A stretch of 64,000 nucleotides of DNA from JBBROS01 sp965260995 (GTDB taxonomy: Bacteria > Pseudomonadota > Alphaproteobacteria > Acetobacterales > Acetobacteraceae): the NCBI GenBank assembly GCA_965260995.1, contig CBDHCD010000002.1:558001-622000 (forward strand), read 5' to 3'. Below are positions 15,867 through 26,177 of the stretch, in pieces; positions within the stretch are counted from its first letter, which is position 1, and every line of letters begins with the position of its first letter. The position numbers and the translations under genes were made by a program. The notes below the pieces were generated by a model, which did no database searches, was not told where the DNA came from, and worked only from the letters and a program-made list of their open reading frames with translations.

Positions 15867-16472
15867 ATGTTCGAATGGATCACCCGCCTGGTCTCGCAAG
15901 GCGGCTACGCCGGCGTGGCCGGGTTGATGCTGCTGGAGAACCTGTTCCCGCCGATCCCGTCCGAGTTGATCATGCCGCTGGCCGGCTTCGTCGCGGCGCG
16001 GGGCGAGTTGCAGGTCGCGCTCGTCATCCTGGCCGGGACGGCCGGCTCGCTCGTGGGCGCGTTGCCTTGGTATTGCGCCGGGCGCTGGCTCGGCCGGGAC
16101 CGCATCCGCCGCTTGGCCGAGCGGCACGGGCGCTGGCTGACCGTCTCGGCCGGCGAGTTCGACCGCGCCGCGGCGTGGTTCGACCGCTACGGCGGTTGGG
16201 CGGTCCTGGTCGGGCGGCTCGTGCCGGGCGTAAGGACGCTGGTTTCGGTGCCGGCCGGCGTCGCCGGCATGGGGCTGAGCCGCTTCCTGCTGCTCTCGGC
16301 CGCCGGGTCGTTCGCCTGGACCGCGGCGCTGACGGCGGCCGGCTATCTCCTGCAAGACCATTACGCGCTCGTCGCCGACTACCTCGACCCGGCGAGCAAG
16401 GCGATCCTGGGCGGCATCGTCCTGCTCTACGTGTACCGCCTCCTGTTCAGCCGGTCGGCAGCCTCCCGCTGA
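15867..16472 (+). CDS. DedA-family membrane protein
   Basis: 201 residues. The family signature ENLFPPIPSELIMPLAGF at about 24-41 and the second signature GRLVPGVRTLVSVPAGVAGM at about 116-135 are both present, with four to five membrane spans. DedA proteins are inner-membrane transporters; some members flip undecaprenyl phosphate or other phospholipids and use the arginine/proline motif. It lies 77 bases after the PAP2 gene on the same strand, and a PAP2 phosphatase beside a DedA flippase makes a plausible undecaprenyl phosphate recycling pair. Confidence 0.93.
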   Translation: MFEWITRLVSQGGYAGVAGLMLLENLFPPIPSELIMPLAGFVAARGELQVALVILAGTAGSLVGALPWYCAGRWLGRDRIRRLAERHGRWLTVSAGEFDRAAAWFDRYGGWAVLVGRLVPGVRTLVSVPAGVAGMGLSRFLLLSAAGSFAWTAALTAAGYLLQDHYALVADYLDPASKAILGGIVLLYVYRLLFSRSAASR

Positions 16473-16499
16473 CGCACCGCTCGCGCCAGGACCCCTGCA

Positions 16500-16946
16500 T
16501 CAGAACATCGCGATCAGCGTGACGCCAGCGATCATCAGCAGCCCGCCGAGCGCCCGCCAAATGTTGATGGCGTGGGCCTCGGTGCCGAGCCAGCCGAAAT
16601 GGTCCACCGCGAGCGAGGCGACCAGGTTCGCGGTGATGATCAGCCCGTTGGTCGGCCCGGCCCCGAGCTTGTCCACGAACAGCAGCCCGGCGAACACCGC
16701 GACCGCGCCGACGATGCCCCCAAGAGGTGCCCACCAGGACATGTCGCGCACTCCCTCGGCCGTGGGCAGCGGGCGCGGCATGACGGCGCAGAGGACAAGC
16801 AGCACCGCGACGATCAGGCCGAACGACACCAGGCTGGCGAGCCAAGGGTTGGAGAGCGACTTGTAGAGCTGGCCATTCATCGGAACGCCGATCGCCTGCA
16901 TGACGCCGGCGGCGAGGATGAAGGGGTAGATGTAGGTGGCGCTCAT
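16500..16946 (-). CDS. DMT-type exporter, YdcZ/DUF606 family
   Basis: 148 residues from ATG 16946, chosen because of the strong ggagg site 7 bases upstream. Five hydrophobic helices; GVMQAIGVPMNGQLYK in helix 1 and the repeat-like TNGLIITANLVASLAVDHFGWLG are typical of the single-domain DMT proteins of the DUF606 group. The substrate of these small exporters is mostly unknown. It is the last gene of the minus-strand run with the ArsB-like and MFS genes, 49 bases after the former. Confidence 0.9.
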   Translation of the reverse strand: MSATYIYPFILAAGVMQAIGVPMNGQLYKSLSNPWLASLVSFGLIVAVLLVLCAVMPRPLPTAEGVRDMSWWAPLGGIVGAVAVFAGLLFVDKLGAGPTNGLIITANLVASLAVDHFGWLGTEAHAINIWRALGGLLMIAGVTLIAMF

Positions 16947-16995
16947 GGCGGGTCCTCCGTTTTTCTGGGACAAGAGCCGGCGCTGCCGGAAGGCG

Positions 16996-18264
16996 TCACG
17001 GCGCCAACGCGAGGGCGGCGAGGGCCAGCGCGAGCGCGGGCGGCATCACCAGCGCGCCGAGCTTGAGGAAGCGCCAAGCGCTGACGGCGTGCCCCTCGCG
17101 ACGCAGCGCCTGCAACCACAGGATGGTCGCCAGCGACCCGGTCACGCTCAGGTTCGGCCCCAGGTCCACGCCGACCAGCACGGCGGCGCGCACCGTCTCC
17201 GGCACGTGCGCGCCCTGCACGGCGCTGGCGGCCACCAGCCCGGCCGGCAAGTTGTTCACCAGGTTGGACCCGAAGCCGATCGCAGCCCCGGCAACCCACG
17301 CCGCCTCCGCCGCGGAGCGCCGCGCCAACGCCTCCAACAGCCCGGACAACGCGCGGGTCGCCCCGGTCTGGTCCAGCGCCTCCACCAGCACGAACAGCCC
17401 GGCGACCAGCGGCAGCACGCCCCATGAGATGCCGCCGAGCACGCCGCGCCACCCAGTTGCGGAACTTCTGAGGACGAGCAGCGCGGTGGCGACGCCGGCC
17501 AGGAACGTCGGCCACCCCAGTTGCAAGCCGAACGCGGAGGCCGCCAGCAGGGCCGCGCCGGTCCCGGCCAAGCCCCACGCCGCCACTCGCCCGCCGGGCG
17601 GCAGCGCGACCCGGCTGATCTCCGAGCTGACAGGGAGCCGCAGCGCCGCCCGCTGCGTCCAGCGCAGCACCAGGTAGATCGCGCCGACCGAGAGCGCGGA
17701 CGGCACGGTGTAGCGCTGCAGCCAGTCCAGCAGCGGCGGCATCTGGCTGCCGTAGATGACCAGGTTCGCGGGGTTCGAGATCGGCAGCACGAAGGAGGCG
17801 GCGTTGGCGACGAAGGCGCAGGCGAACAGGTGCGGCAACGCATCCTCGGCTTCGGCGGCCCGCGCCGCGGCGGCGACCGCGGGCGTCAGCACCACGGCGG
17901 TCGCGTCGTTGGACAGGAACGCCGTCACCAGCGCGCCAACCCCGTAGACCAGCGTGAACAGCCGCACGCCCGAACCTTGGGCGGCGCGCGCGGCGTGGGT
18001 CGCAAGCCAATCGAACAGCCCTTCCCGCCGCCCGATCTCGGCCAGCAGCATCATGCCGGCCAGGAACAGGTAAACGTCGGCACCCTTCGACACGCCCGCC
18101 AGCGCCGCGGCGGGCGGGAGCAGGCCGAGCGCGACGAGAAGGGTGGCCCCTGTCACGGCCCAAACCCATTCCGGCCAGGCGAAAGGGCGCGCGATCACCC
18201 CGGCCGTCGCCGCCGCGGCGATGCCCCAGGTGGTCCAGGACGTAGCCGCCAACGCGCCGGTCAC
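16996..18264 (-). CDS. ArsB/SLC13-type anion transporter
   Basis: 422 residues from GTG 18264, which overlaps the TGA of the MFS gene (GTGA), so the two are translationally coupled. About ten to eleven membrane helices with the two half-repeats of the ArsB/NhaD superfamily; the signatures FLSNDATAVVLTPAV and FGSNLVNNLPAGLVAA are the two ion-binding N/P-T/L loops. Members export arsenite or transport anions and dicarboxylates. No arsR or arsC gene is nearby, so arsenite is only one option. Confidence 0.85.
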   Translation of the reverse strand: MTGALAATSWTTWGIAAAATAGVIARPFAWPEWVWAVTGATLLVALGLLPPAAALAGVSKGADVYLFLAGMMLLAEIGRREGLFDWLATHAARAAQGSGVRLFTLVYGVGALVTAFLSNDATAVVLTPAVAAAARAAEAEDALPHLFACAFVANAASFVLPISNPANLVIYGSQMPPLLDWLQRYTVPSALSVGAIYLVLRWTQRAALRLPVSSEISRVALPPGGRVAAWGLAGTGAALLAASAFGLQLGWPTFLAGVATALLVLRSSATGWRGVLGGISWGVLPLVAGLFVLVEALDQTGATRALSGLLEALARRSAAEAAWVAGAAIGFGSNLVNNLPAGLVAASAVQGAHVPETVRAAVLVGVDLGPNLSVTGSLATILWLQALRREGHAVSAWRFLKLGALVMPPALALALAALALAP

Positions 18265-19541
18265 CCGCCACCAGCCTGGGCCGCGGTGCTGGCGGGCAGG
18301 TCCGCGGCGTCGGCCTGGCCCGTTTCCGGCATGAACAGCCAGAAAAACGCCAACCCCGTCGCGGCCACGGCGGCAAGGAACAGGAAGCCCGTGCTGTAGC
18401 CGAACCCCTGCACGACGTAGCCCGCCGCCGCGTTGCTCGACGCCGCCCCGCTGCCGGCCGACAGCGCGACCAGCCCTTGCGCCAGGTTGAAGCGCCCGGT
18501 GCCGCGGGTGATGTCGGCGGCGATCACTACCGAGATCACGCCGAAGATGCCGGCCGCCACCCCGTCGAGCAGTTGGATGCCGACGATCGCGAAAGGGTTG
18601 TCGGTCAGCGTGAACAGCACGCCCCGCACCGGCAAGACGGCGAAGGCGACGAGGAAGATCGCCTTGCGCCCTGTGCCGCGGTCCATCGCCCGCCCGACCG
18701 CCCACGCCACCCCCACCATGACGAACTGGGCGGCGATGATGCAGGCCGACAGCGCCAGCGCGTCCGTCCCAGGATGCGTGAGCGCCAGCACCTGCCCGGC
18801 CAGCGGCAGCATCGCCGCGTTGCCGGAATGGAACAGCGCCACGGACGCCAGCAACGCCAACAGCGCCCGGTTCGTGACCACGGCGCGGATCGGCGACGGA
18901 CGACCTTCCCCGCCGCCGGCCGCTTGCTCGCCGCCCCGCGCCAACTCGTGGTCGATCTCGGAGGGCTTGACCAGCACGACGGCCCCGGCGCTGGCGGCCG
19001 CGAAGGCGACGACGAGGTAGAAGATCCATTGCACGCCGGCGTAGGTGCCCAGCAGCCCGGCCAGCACGGCGGCTGCAAGATTGCCGGCGTGGTTGAAGCT
19101 CTCGTTGCGCGAGATGCGCGCCGGCATCAGCCGCCGCCCGACGACGCCGAGCGAGATGGCGGCCACCGCCGGCGGGATCACCGCCGAGGCGGCCCCCAGC
19201 GCCGCCTGGGCGGCATACACGACCAGGTAACCCGGGTAGAGCACGATCACCAGGCATCCCGCGCCGACCAGCAGGGCAGCCGCCGCCACCAACAGCCGCT
19301 TGGCCCGGGACGCGTCCACCAGCATCCCGGCCGGCACCTGGCACACCGCCGCGGCGATGTTGCTCATGGCCAGCGCCAAGCCGATCGGGCCGGCCTCCCA
19401 CCCCCGCGAGCCGCTGAGGAAGATCGACAGGTAGGGCCCGACCCCGTCGCGCACGTCGGCCATGAGGAAGTTGATGCCGTCGAGGCCCCGCAACGACCGG
19501 GCCGACGGGCCAGCCCTGCCGCCAGCGTTCATCCGCGGCAT
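18261..19541 (-). CDS. MFS transporter
   Basis: 426 residues from ATG 19541 (MPRMNAGG); ATG 19532 is also possible, and a longer frame upstream overlaps the next gene and is rejected. Twelve membrane helices are visible, with the loop 2-3 region GMLVDASRAKRLLV (MFS motif A position) and the related loop GRAMDRGTGRKAIFL in the second half. The N-terminal segment GLDGINFLMADVRDGVGPYL is typical of a group of MFS proteins annotated as permeases of unknown substrate. It is co-transcribed with the ArsB-like gene. Confidence 0.88.
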   Translation of the reverse strand: MPRMNAGGRAGPSARSLRGLDGINFLMADVRDGVGPYLSIFLSGSRGWEAGPIGLALAMSNIAAAVCQVPAGMLVDASRAKRLLVAAAALLVGAGCLVIVLYPGYLVVYAAQAALGAASAVIPPAVAAISLGVVGRRLMPARISRNESFNHAGNLAAAVLAGLLGTYAGVQWIFYLVVAFAAASAGAVVLVKPSEIDHELARGGEQAAGGGEGRPSPIRAVVTNRALLALLASVALFHSGNAAMLPLAGQVLALTHPGTDALALSACIIAAQFVMVGVAWAVGRAMDRGTGRKAIFLVAFAVLPVRGVLFTLTDNPFAIVGIQLLDGVAAGIFGVISVVIAADITRGTGRFNLAQGLVALSAGSGAASSNAAAGYVVQGFGYSTGFLFLAAVAATGLAFFWLFMPETGQADAADLPASTAAQAGGG

Positions 19542-19602
19542 ATCGCCTCTACCGGTTCGAAGCCCCGGAGGCGGAGAGCGTCGCGCTCCCCGCCATGCCG
19601 CA

Positions 19603-20355
19603 TTATCGTGACGCCGGCGGCGGGCCGGGCGGCGGGCCGCGTCGGTCCTTGCCAGGGTCGCCATGAGGCCCCCCGTGCGGCGGGGACGGCCGCACGGGCG
19701 TCAGCTCGCCTTGGCTCGGCCCAACCTCGCGCGCCTCGACCAGGCGTCCGAGCGCGGTCTCCATGCCCTCGCCACGCACGACCAGGGTCTTGCCCACCGC
19801 GAGCTGCCCGGCCAAGCGCTGCGCCTCCGGCGGCGGCAGGCGGACGATGGTGCCGTCCGAGAGCAGGGCGCCGTTCAGGTCGCCGCGCGGGCCATGCAGT
19901 TGCGCCTTGATCGCGCCCTGCGCCTCCATCGGCTGCCCCGTCCCGCCGCGCGGCCCGTGGCCTTTCTTGCCGGGTCCTCTGGGTCCCCGCCCGCCAGGGC
20001 CGGCGTCCGTCACGCTCTGGTCGGTCGCGTCGTTCGTCACCTGCATGGCCTGCACCATCGGCACGTCGCGCGCATGGAGGCCGCGCACCGTCACCGCGTC
20101 GCCCGGTTTGGCCACGAAGACGAGTTGCGTGCCGAGGTGCGGCGGCAGGTGGACCTGGGTGCCGTCCTCCAGGATCAGCCCGTCCACGTCGCCGCGCGGG
20201 GTCAGGCTGTACTGGGCGACGCGGCCCTTGGTGGCGGGGAGCTGGGCCGGGTCGTAGGTCGGCTCGTTCTGGGCGTAAGCGATGCCGCCGGCCGCGCCGG
20301 CCGCCAGAGCCGTCGCGAGCAGGGCGGCGCGGAGCCGTACCGTGGGTGTGTTCAT
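19603..20355 (-). CDS. Secreted two-repeat protein under sigma-54 control
   Basis: 250 residues with a clear signal peptide (ALLATALAAGAAGGIAYAQN). Two similar segments follow: YSLTPRGDVDGLILEDGTQV with HLPPH at about 47-75, and AQLHGPRGDLNGALLSDGTI with VRLPPP at about 150-180. Each is followed by a V(T/V)VRG strand, suggesting an OB-like beta domain present twice. The linker and tail are rich in glycine, proline, lysine and histidine. A ggaggac ribosome site precedes ATG 20355. The gene follows the NtrC-type regulator by 97 bases, and a consensus sigma-54 promoter lies in that gap. It is the probable output of that two-component system. I do not know the function; the repeat with histidine/proline-rich linkers would suit a periplasmic ligand or metal binder. 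Confidence 0.8.
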   Translation of the reverse strand: MNTPTVRLRAALLATALAAGAAGGIAYAQNEPTYDPAQLPATKGRVAQYSLTPRGDVDGLILEDGTQVHLPPHLGTQLVFVAKPGDAVTVRGLHARDVPMVQAMQVTNDATDQSVTDAGPGGRGPRGPGKKGHGPRGGTGQPMEAQGAIKAQLHGPRGDLNGALLSDGTIVRLPPPEAQRLAGQLAVGKTLVVRGEGMETALGRLVEAREVGPSQGELTPVRPSPPHGGPHGDPGKDRRGPPPGPPPASR

Positions 20356-20402
20356 GATGTCCTCCGGTCATGCAAGCCGAGCGGCCTGCGCGAGAGGACA
20401 GC

Positions 20403-20417
20403 GCAACCGCCGTGCCA
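20403..20417 (-). promoter_or_regulatory. Sigma-54 (RpoN) promoter
   Basis: On the minus strand the sequence is TGGCAC, 5 bases, TTGC, an exact match to the -24/-12 consensus. The start site would be near 20391, giving a leader of about 36 bases before the ATG at 20355. The gene just upstream encodes a sigma-54-dependent activator, which strengthens the call. Confidence 0.85.
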
Positions 20418-20452
20418 CCTGGATCGCCATTGGTCTTGCAGGGGAATTTCGT

Positions 20453-21838
<1,386 letters not shown>

Positions 21839-21844
21839 GCCGCG

Positions 21845-23338
21845 CTACCCTGCGCCGCCGCCGGACGGCAGCTCGATCACGAAGCGCGCCCCGGCCCCGT
21901 CCTCGGCCGCCTGGTCCAGCCAAAGCCGGCCACCCTGCGCCTCCACTAGCTCGCGCGCGATGGCGAGGCCCAGGCCCGTGCCCTCGGGCCGCCCGCTGAC
22001 GAACGGCTCGAACAGCGTCTCGCGCAGCGCCGGGTCAACGCCCGGCCCGGTGTCCTCGACGCCGAGCGCCACCCTCTCGCCCGACAGCGCCGCGCCCAGC
22101 GTGATCGTCCCGCCCGGAGGCGTGTGGCGCAGCGCGTTGCCGACGAGGCTGTCCAGCGCCCGGCGGGTCAGGTCGGGATCAATCAATGCCTCGCCGTTCC
22201 CTTCCACCCGGATCGTGACGGCCGCGGCCAGGGCTTGGTCCGCGTGTTCCTCCGCGCAGGCGGCCAGCAGTGCCGCCAAATCCACGCGGCGCGCGCGAGG
22301 CTCCCGCCGCTGCGTCATCGCCAGCAGCTCGCCGGACAGCCGGTCAAGCCGGGCCACTTGTTCCAGCACCGCCTGCAAGGCTCGCGTGCGGCGCTCCTCG
22401 CACGGCGCCGCCAAGGCGTTCTCGGCGCGCAGGCGCATGGACGCGATCGGGTTGCGGATCTCGTGCGCCACCCCGGCCGCGACCCGGCCCAACGCCGCCA
22501 TCCGTTCGGCGGCGGCGACCTGCGCCGCCAGCTCCTCCGACCGCCGCCGCGCGGCGGCGAGGCGGGCGCCGGACCGGTTCAGCGCCGCCACGACCCGATC
22601 CAGGCTCGGCTCGCCGGTGCGCTCAAGCACGGGCGGCGCGTCCGCGGCGTGGCCGGCCAGCGCCGCTTCCACCTGCCCGACCTGGCGCGACCACGACGCC
22701 AGCACCCAGAGCAGCCACCCCGACGTGCCCAGCATCAGCACCAGCAGCACTCCCAAGCCGAGCCGCAACCGCTCCGCTTCCAAGGACGACTGCACGCGCG
22801 TCATGGTCCAGGCGGTCAGTTGCGGGATCGGGCCTGGCAGCAGGCAGGCTTGCAGCACGAGCGTTTGCCGGCTGCCGGGCCATTGCTGCGACACCGCTTG
22901 GTCGTCCTGCAACGCCGTCTCGTTGATGGCGCGAATGCGGTCCCGCTCGGCCGCCGGCAGGTCGGTCTTGGGGCCGCTGCCCTGGTAGATCGGGAAGGCG
23001 TAGGCGAGCGGCCCGGCCCCGGCCTGCCAGATGCCGCCCTCGACCCCGGCCTGGTGCGAGAGCGCCAGGATGGTCGCCGCTGTCAGATCCTGGACGAGCT
23101 TGGCGTCATCCAGCGGCGGCGCCGGGCCGCGCCAGCCGGTGGTGTAGTAGTCGTAGCGTTCGCCGATCAGACCGCAGGCGCGCGCGGCCACCGCTTCGGC
23201 CCGGCCGACCTGGGCCGCCGTGGACTGGGCGGAGATCTGCACCAGCAGCACGCCGACGGCGGCGCAGGCCGCGAGCGACAGGAGCCAGAGCAGGAGCAGG
23301 CGGGAGCGGAGCGAGCGCACGGGCCAGAGCCTCGGCAC
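21845..23338 (-). CDS. Sensor histidine kinase partner of the NtrC-type regulator
   Basis: 497 residues from GTG 23338. Membrane helices at about 13-35 and 206-230 enclose a periplasmic sensor domain of about 170 residues containing YDYYTTGWRGPAPPLDD and FPIYQGSGPKTDLPAAERD. A HAMP-like linker leads to the phosphoacceptor VAAGVAHEIRNPIASMRLR, the N box LVGNALRHTPPGG, the G1 box VEDTGPGV and G2 box GTGLGLAIARELV, the kinase subclass that pairs with NtrC-type regulators. The ligand cannot be read from the sequence. The gene has its own intergenic region upstream (about 140 bases) shared with the end of the acyltransferase gene. Confidence 0.93.
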   Translation of the reverse strand: MPRLWPVRSLRSRLLLLWLLSLAACAAVGVLLVQISAQSTAAQVGRAEAVAARACGLIGERYDYYTTGWRGPAPPLDDAKLVQDLTAATILALSHQAGVEGGIWQAGAGPLAYAFPIYQGSGPKTDLPAAERDRIRAINETALQDDQAVSQQWPGSRQTLVLQACLLPGPIPQLTAWTMTRVQSSLEAERLRLGLGVLLVLMLGTSGWLLWVLASWSRQVGQVEAALAGHAADAPPVLERTGEPSLDRVVAALNRSGARLAAARRRSEELAAQVAAAERMAALGRVAAGVAHEIRNPIASMRLRAENALAAPCEERRTRALQAVLEQVARLDRLSGELLAMTQRREPRARRVDLAALLAACAEEHADQALAAAVTIRVEGNGEALIDPDLTRRALDSLVGNALRHTPPGGTITLGAALSGERVALGVEDTGPGVDPALRETLFEPFVSGRPEGTGLGLAIARELVEAQGGRLWLDQAAEDGAGARFVIELPSGGGAG

Positions 23339-23477
23339 AGGTCGGGGCGCGTGTCCACCTCCGGCTTACGTGCTTGAGCGGCATGCTGCCGATCAGGGTT
23401 AGATTTGCTGCCTGAATGCGCCGCTGATCAGCGCCTCACTTGCCCGAAGCCTACGTTCGCAACAGAACCTTCGGAAG

Positions 23478-24545
23478 CTACCTGACCAAACCGGCTACCC
23501 GGCCCGGGCGCTCGCCGAGCAGCGCCTGCCGCAGCGGCGACGGGCACCGCCGGATGGCCAGCCAGGCGAGGAACGGCAGGCCCGTCGCCGCGGCGACCAC
23601 GACCGCGTCGGGCAGGCCGTGCAGCTCCAGCACGATCAGCCGGTGCAGGAACAGGATCACGAGCGACGCCCGCCCGAGCGGCGCCACGACCCGCCGCAAC
23701 GCCTCGATCCTGGCCAGCCACCCGGACAGCACGAACACGACGTGCGCCCAGGCGAGCGCCGCCGCCACGCTCAGCACCGGCGTGCCGTACTCGCCGTACT
23801 TCATGTCGAACGGCCGGGCATACACGGCCCCCAACGCGGCGACGGCGCACGCCGCCGCCAGCCACGGCCCGTCCGCCCGTGCGCTCCCGGCCCGGAACAC
23901 GCGCCCCCAGGCTTCCCCCGCCCAGATGAAGCACACCGCCATCGGCGCCACCGCCGCGTCCCACGGCAGCGCCAGCCTGGCCAGCCCGTAGCCCGCCAGC
24001 AGCAGCCCGGCCGCCGCCCAGGCCATCGCCCGCCCGAACGGCCCCCCGGCCCACCGCCGCAGCGCGTTGTAGCCGACCACGCCGAGGAACAGGCACGGCA
24101 CGAACCAGAACGTGCCGTAGCGCCCGGTCAGCGCCTGGCCGCCGAGCAGGCCGAGCTTGGCTTGGTGCCGCCCGAACGCGGCCAGCGACGCCAACGGCAC
24201 GCCCCCGAGCCTGCGCGCCACGGCTTCCGCCGCCAGCAGCAGCACGAAGAAGCTGACGTAGGGCAGGAGCAGCGTCCGCGCCCGCTTGCGCGCCAGCGCG
24301 GCCGTCGGTTCCGGCCGGAACACCACGCCCGAGAGCATGAAGAACATCGGCATGTGGAACAGGTAGATCAGGTCATACGCCGCGCCCCCGCCGACGGTGT
24401 GCCCGATCACGACCAGGAGTATGCCGAAGCCTTTCGCCGCGTCGATCCAGTCGAGCCGCTCGGTTCGATCAAGCTGGAGGCCAAGCTGGCGGCACGTCGT
24501 CTCGGCGTGGGGCAGAGGCAACCGGATATGCATGAGGCGATCCAT
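23478..24545 (-). CDS. Acyltransferase-3 family membrane protein
   Basis: 355 residues from ATG 24545. The family start RLDWIDAAKGFGILLVVIGHT at about 29-49, followed by LIYLFHMPMFFMLSGVVF with the conserved H..LFF.LSG pattern, identifies an acyltransferase-3/OafB-like integral membrane enzyme with about ten helices. Such proteins O-acylate polysaccharides or lipids. No sugar-polymer operon is adjacent here; the glycan gene set is 21 kb away. The upstream gene is divergent (sugar ABC transporter). Confidence 0.88.
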   Translation of the reverse strand: MDRLMHIRLPLPHAETTCRQLGLQLDRTERLDWIDAAKGFGILLVVIGHTVGGGAAYDLIYLFHMPMFFMLSGVVFRPEPTAALARKRARTLLLPYVSFFVLLLAAEAVARRLGGVPLASLAAFGRHQAKLGLLGGQALTGRYGTFWFVPCLFLGVVGYNALRRWAGGPFGRAMAWAAAGLLLAGYGLARLALPWDAAVAPMAVCFIWAGEAWGRVFRAGSARADGPWLAAACAVAALGAVYARPFDMKYGEYGTPVLSVAAALAWAHVVFVLSGWLARIEALRRVVAPLGRASLVILFLHRLIVLELHGLPDAVVVAAATGLPFLAWLAIRRCPSPLRQALLGERPGRVAGLVR

Positions 24546-24676
24546 CGCGTCGTTCACTACGCCGACGCAACGTATCACATTCCAAGGTGCCCGCCCGCGG
24601 GAGCAAGCAGTATCGCGTTCACGTTCTGTTGCGCGATGTTGGCGAACGGGGTCCCGCCCACCGCCCGTTCGGCGAA

Positions 24677-24724
24677 CCCCTGGCTGCCCCCCTGGCTGCC
24701 CCCCTGGCTGCCCCCTTGGCTGCC
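24677..24724 (+). repeat. Four tandem 12-bp repeats in the ABC operon leader
   Basis: The unit cccctggctgcc occurs three times perfectly and a fourth time with one change (24713-24724). It lies in the intergenic region between the acyltransferase (24545) and the substrate-binding protein gene (24872). Copy number could vary by slippage; a regulatory effect is possible but unproven. Confidence 0.8.
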
Positions 24725-24792
24725 CAGCCCGGCGTCGCGCCGGTTTTTGCCCTAGACCAGCTATTCGTTTCCGGTCACGCTGCGGCGAACGG

Positions 24793-24819
24793 CCAACGTT
24801 GCAGGACCAACGTTGCAGG
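24793..24819 (+). promoter_or_regulatory. Two direct copies of an AACGTT-centred motif
   Basis: The 13-mer ccaacgttgcagg occurs at 24793-24805 and again at 24807-24819, with a third partial ccaacg at 24822. The AACGTT core is palindromic and the pair lies 50-80 bases before the ABC operon start, where a repressor of the LacI type would be expected to bind. No regulator gene is nearby to support this. Confidence 0.45.
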
Positions 24820-24871
24820 GGCCAACGGACCGGGAGAACTCGGCCCGAGCCCGGAGAATGAGGAAGCACCC

Positions 24872-26047
24872 ATGATCGGTCACACCATCCCCGCCACGCC
24901 GGCCCCCGCCACGCCGACGCCTGCCAGGACCGCGCCTGCCAGGACCGTGCCTGCCAGGACGACACCCGCCCGCGCCGCCGCCAAGGCGTCCATCGCCGCC
25001 GCGGCCGTGTCGCTCGCCGTGTTCGCCCCTGGCGTCGCCCGGGCCGCCGACCTCGCCAACACCACCGTCGCCTTCCTCATGCCCGACCAAGGCTCGACCC
25101 GCTACGAGGAGCACGACCACCCCGGCTTCGTCGCCGAGATGAAGAAGCTTTGCCCGACCTGCCCGGTGATCTACCTCAACGCCAACGGCGACGCCTCGCG
25201 CCAGCAGCAGCAGTTCAATTCGGCGATCTCCCAGGGCGCCAAGGCAATCGTCCTCGACCCGGTCGACTCCACCGCCGCCGCCTCTCTGGTCAAGCAGGCG
25301 CAGAGCCAAGGCATCAAGGTCATCGCCTACGACCGCCCGATCCCGTCCACGCCCGCCGACTACTACGTCTCCTTCGACAACGAGAAGATCGGCAAGACCA
25401 TCGCCGACTCCCTCGTCCAGCATCTCGCCAAGACCGGCGCCGCCACCAAGGACACCGGCCTGCTCGAAGTGAACGGCTCGCCGACCGACGCCGCCGCCGG
25501 CCTGATCAAGAAAGGCATCCACGCCGGCATCGCCGACGGCCAGTACGCGACCCTCGCCGAGTACGACACCCCGGAATGGGTGCCGGCCAAGGCGCAGCAA
25601 TGGGTCAGCGGCCAGATCTCGCGCTTCAACAAGAAAATCGTCGGCGTCGTCGCCGCCAACGACGGCACCGCCGGCGGCGCGATCGCCGCGTTCAAGGCCG
25701 CCGGCGTCAACCCGGTCCCCCCCGTCACCGGCAACGACGCCACCACCGCCGGGCTGCAGCTCATCATCGCCGGCGACCAGTACAACACCATCTCCAAGCC
25801 GAGCGAGATCGTCGCCGCCGCCGCCGCCAACGTGGTGGCTGACCTGCTCTCGGGTCAGTCGCCCAAAGCCGACACGGCGCTCTACGAGACGCCGACCCGG
25901 CTGTTCACGCCGACGCTGATCACCCAGGACAATCTCAAATCCGAGATCATCGACAAGAAGATCAACGGCAAGCCGATCGCCACCGCCGCCGAGCTGTGCA
26001 CCGGCCGCTACGCCGAAGGCTGCAAGAAGCTCGGCATCACGCCGTAG
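24872..26047 (+). CDS. Sugar ABC transporter substrate-binding protein, XylF-like
   Basis: 391 residues from ATG 24872. The leader is unusual: a repeated T/P/A-R-rich N-terminus (ARTAPARTVPARTTPARA) comes before the signal helix AAAAVSLAVFAPGVARAA. The mature part is a Peripla_BP_4 protein with ANGDASRQQQQFNSAISQGA, AIVLDPVDSTAA, IKVIAYDRPIP and YYVSFDNEKIGKTIA, the pattern of the D-xylose-binding protein XylF; the last cysteine pair (CTGRYAEGC) is also typical. It would capture a monosaccharide in the periplasm and hand it to the permease at 26993-28231. Xylose is the best guess, but no xylose catabolic genes are next to it. Confidence 0.9.
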   Translation: MIGHTIPATPAPATPTPARTAPARTVPARTTPARAAAKASIAAAAVSLAVFAPGVARAADLANTTVAFLMPDQGSTRYEEHDHPGFVAEMKKLCPTCPVIYLNANGDASRQQQQFNSAISQGAKAIVLDPVDSTAAASLVKQAQSQGIKVIAYDRPIPSTPADYYVSFDNEKIGKTIADSLVQHLAKTGAATKDTGLLEVNGSPTDAAAGLIKKGIHAGIADGQYATLAEYDTPEWVPAKAQQWVSGQISRFNKKIVGVVAANDGTAGGAIAAFKAAGVNPVPPVTGNDATTAGLQLIIAGDQYNTISKPSEIVAAAAANVVADLLSGQSPKADTALYETPTRLFTPTLITQDNLKSEIIDKKINGKPIATAAELCTGRYAEGCKKLGITP

Positions 26048-26177
26048 CCGCGAGGCCATCCCGTCCTGCCCGGCGGCATCGCCGGGCGGGGCATCGACGC
26101 CCCGCGCGCCCGGGCCGAGTTGCCGGCCTCCCGCCGGGTCTCCGGCTCGTCGCCATCGCTGGACAAGGTTCGCCGCC

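Noticed and set aside
24660..24730. CRISPR-like array from the 12-bp units
   Set aside because: The units are directly adjacent without spacers and far shorter than CRISPR repeats.
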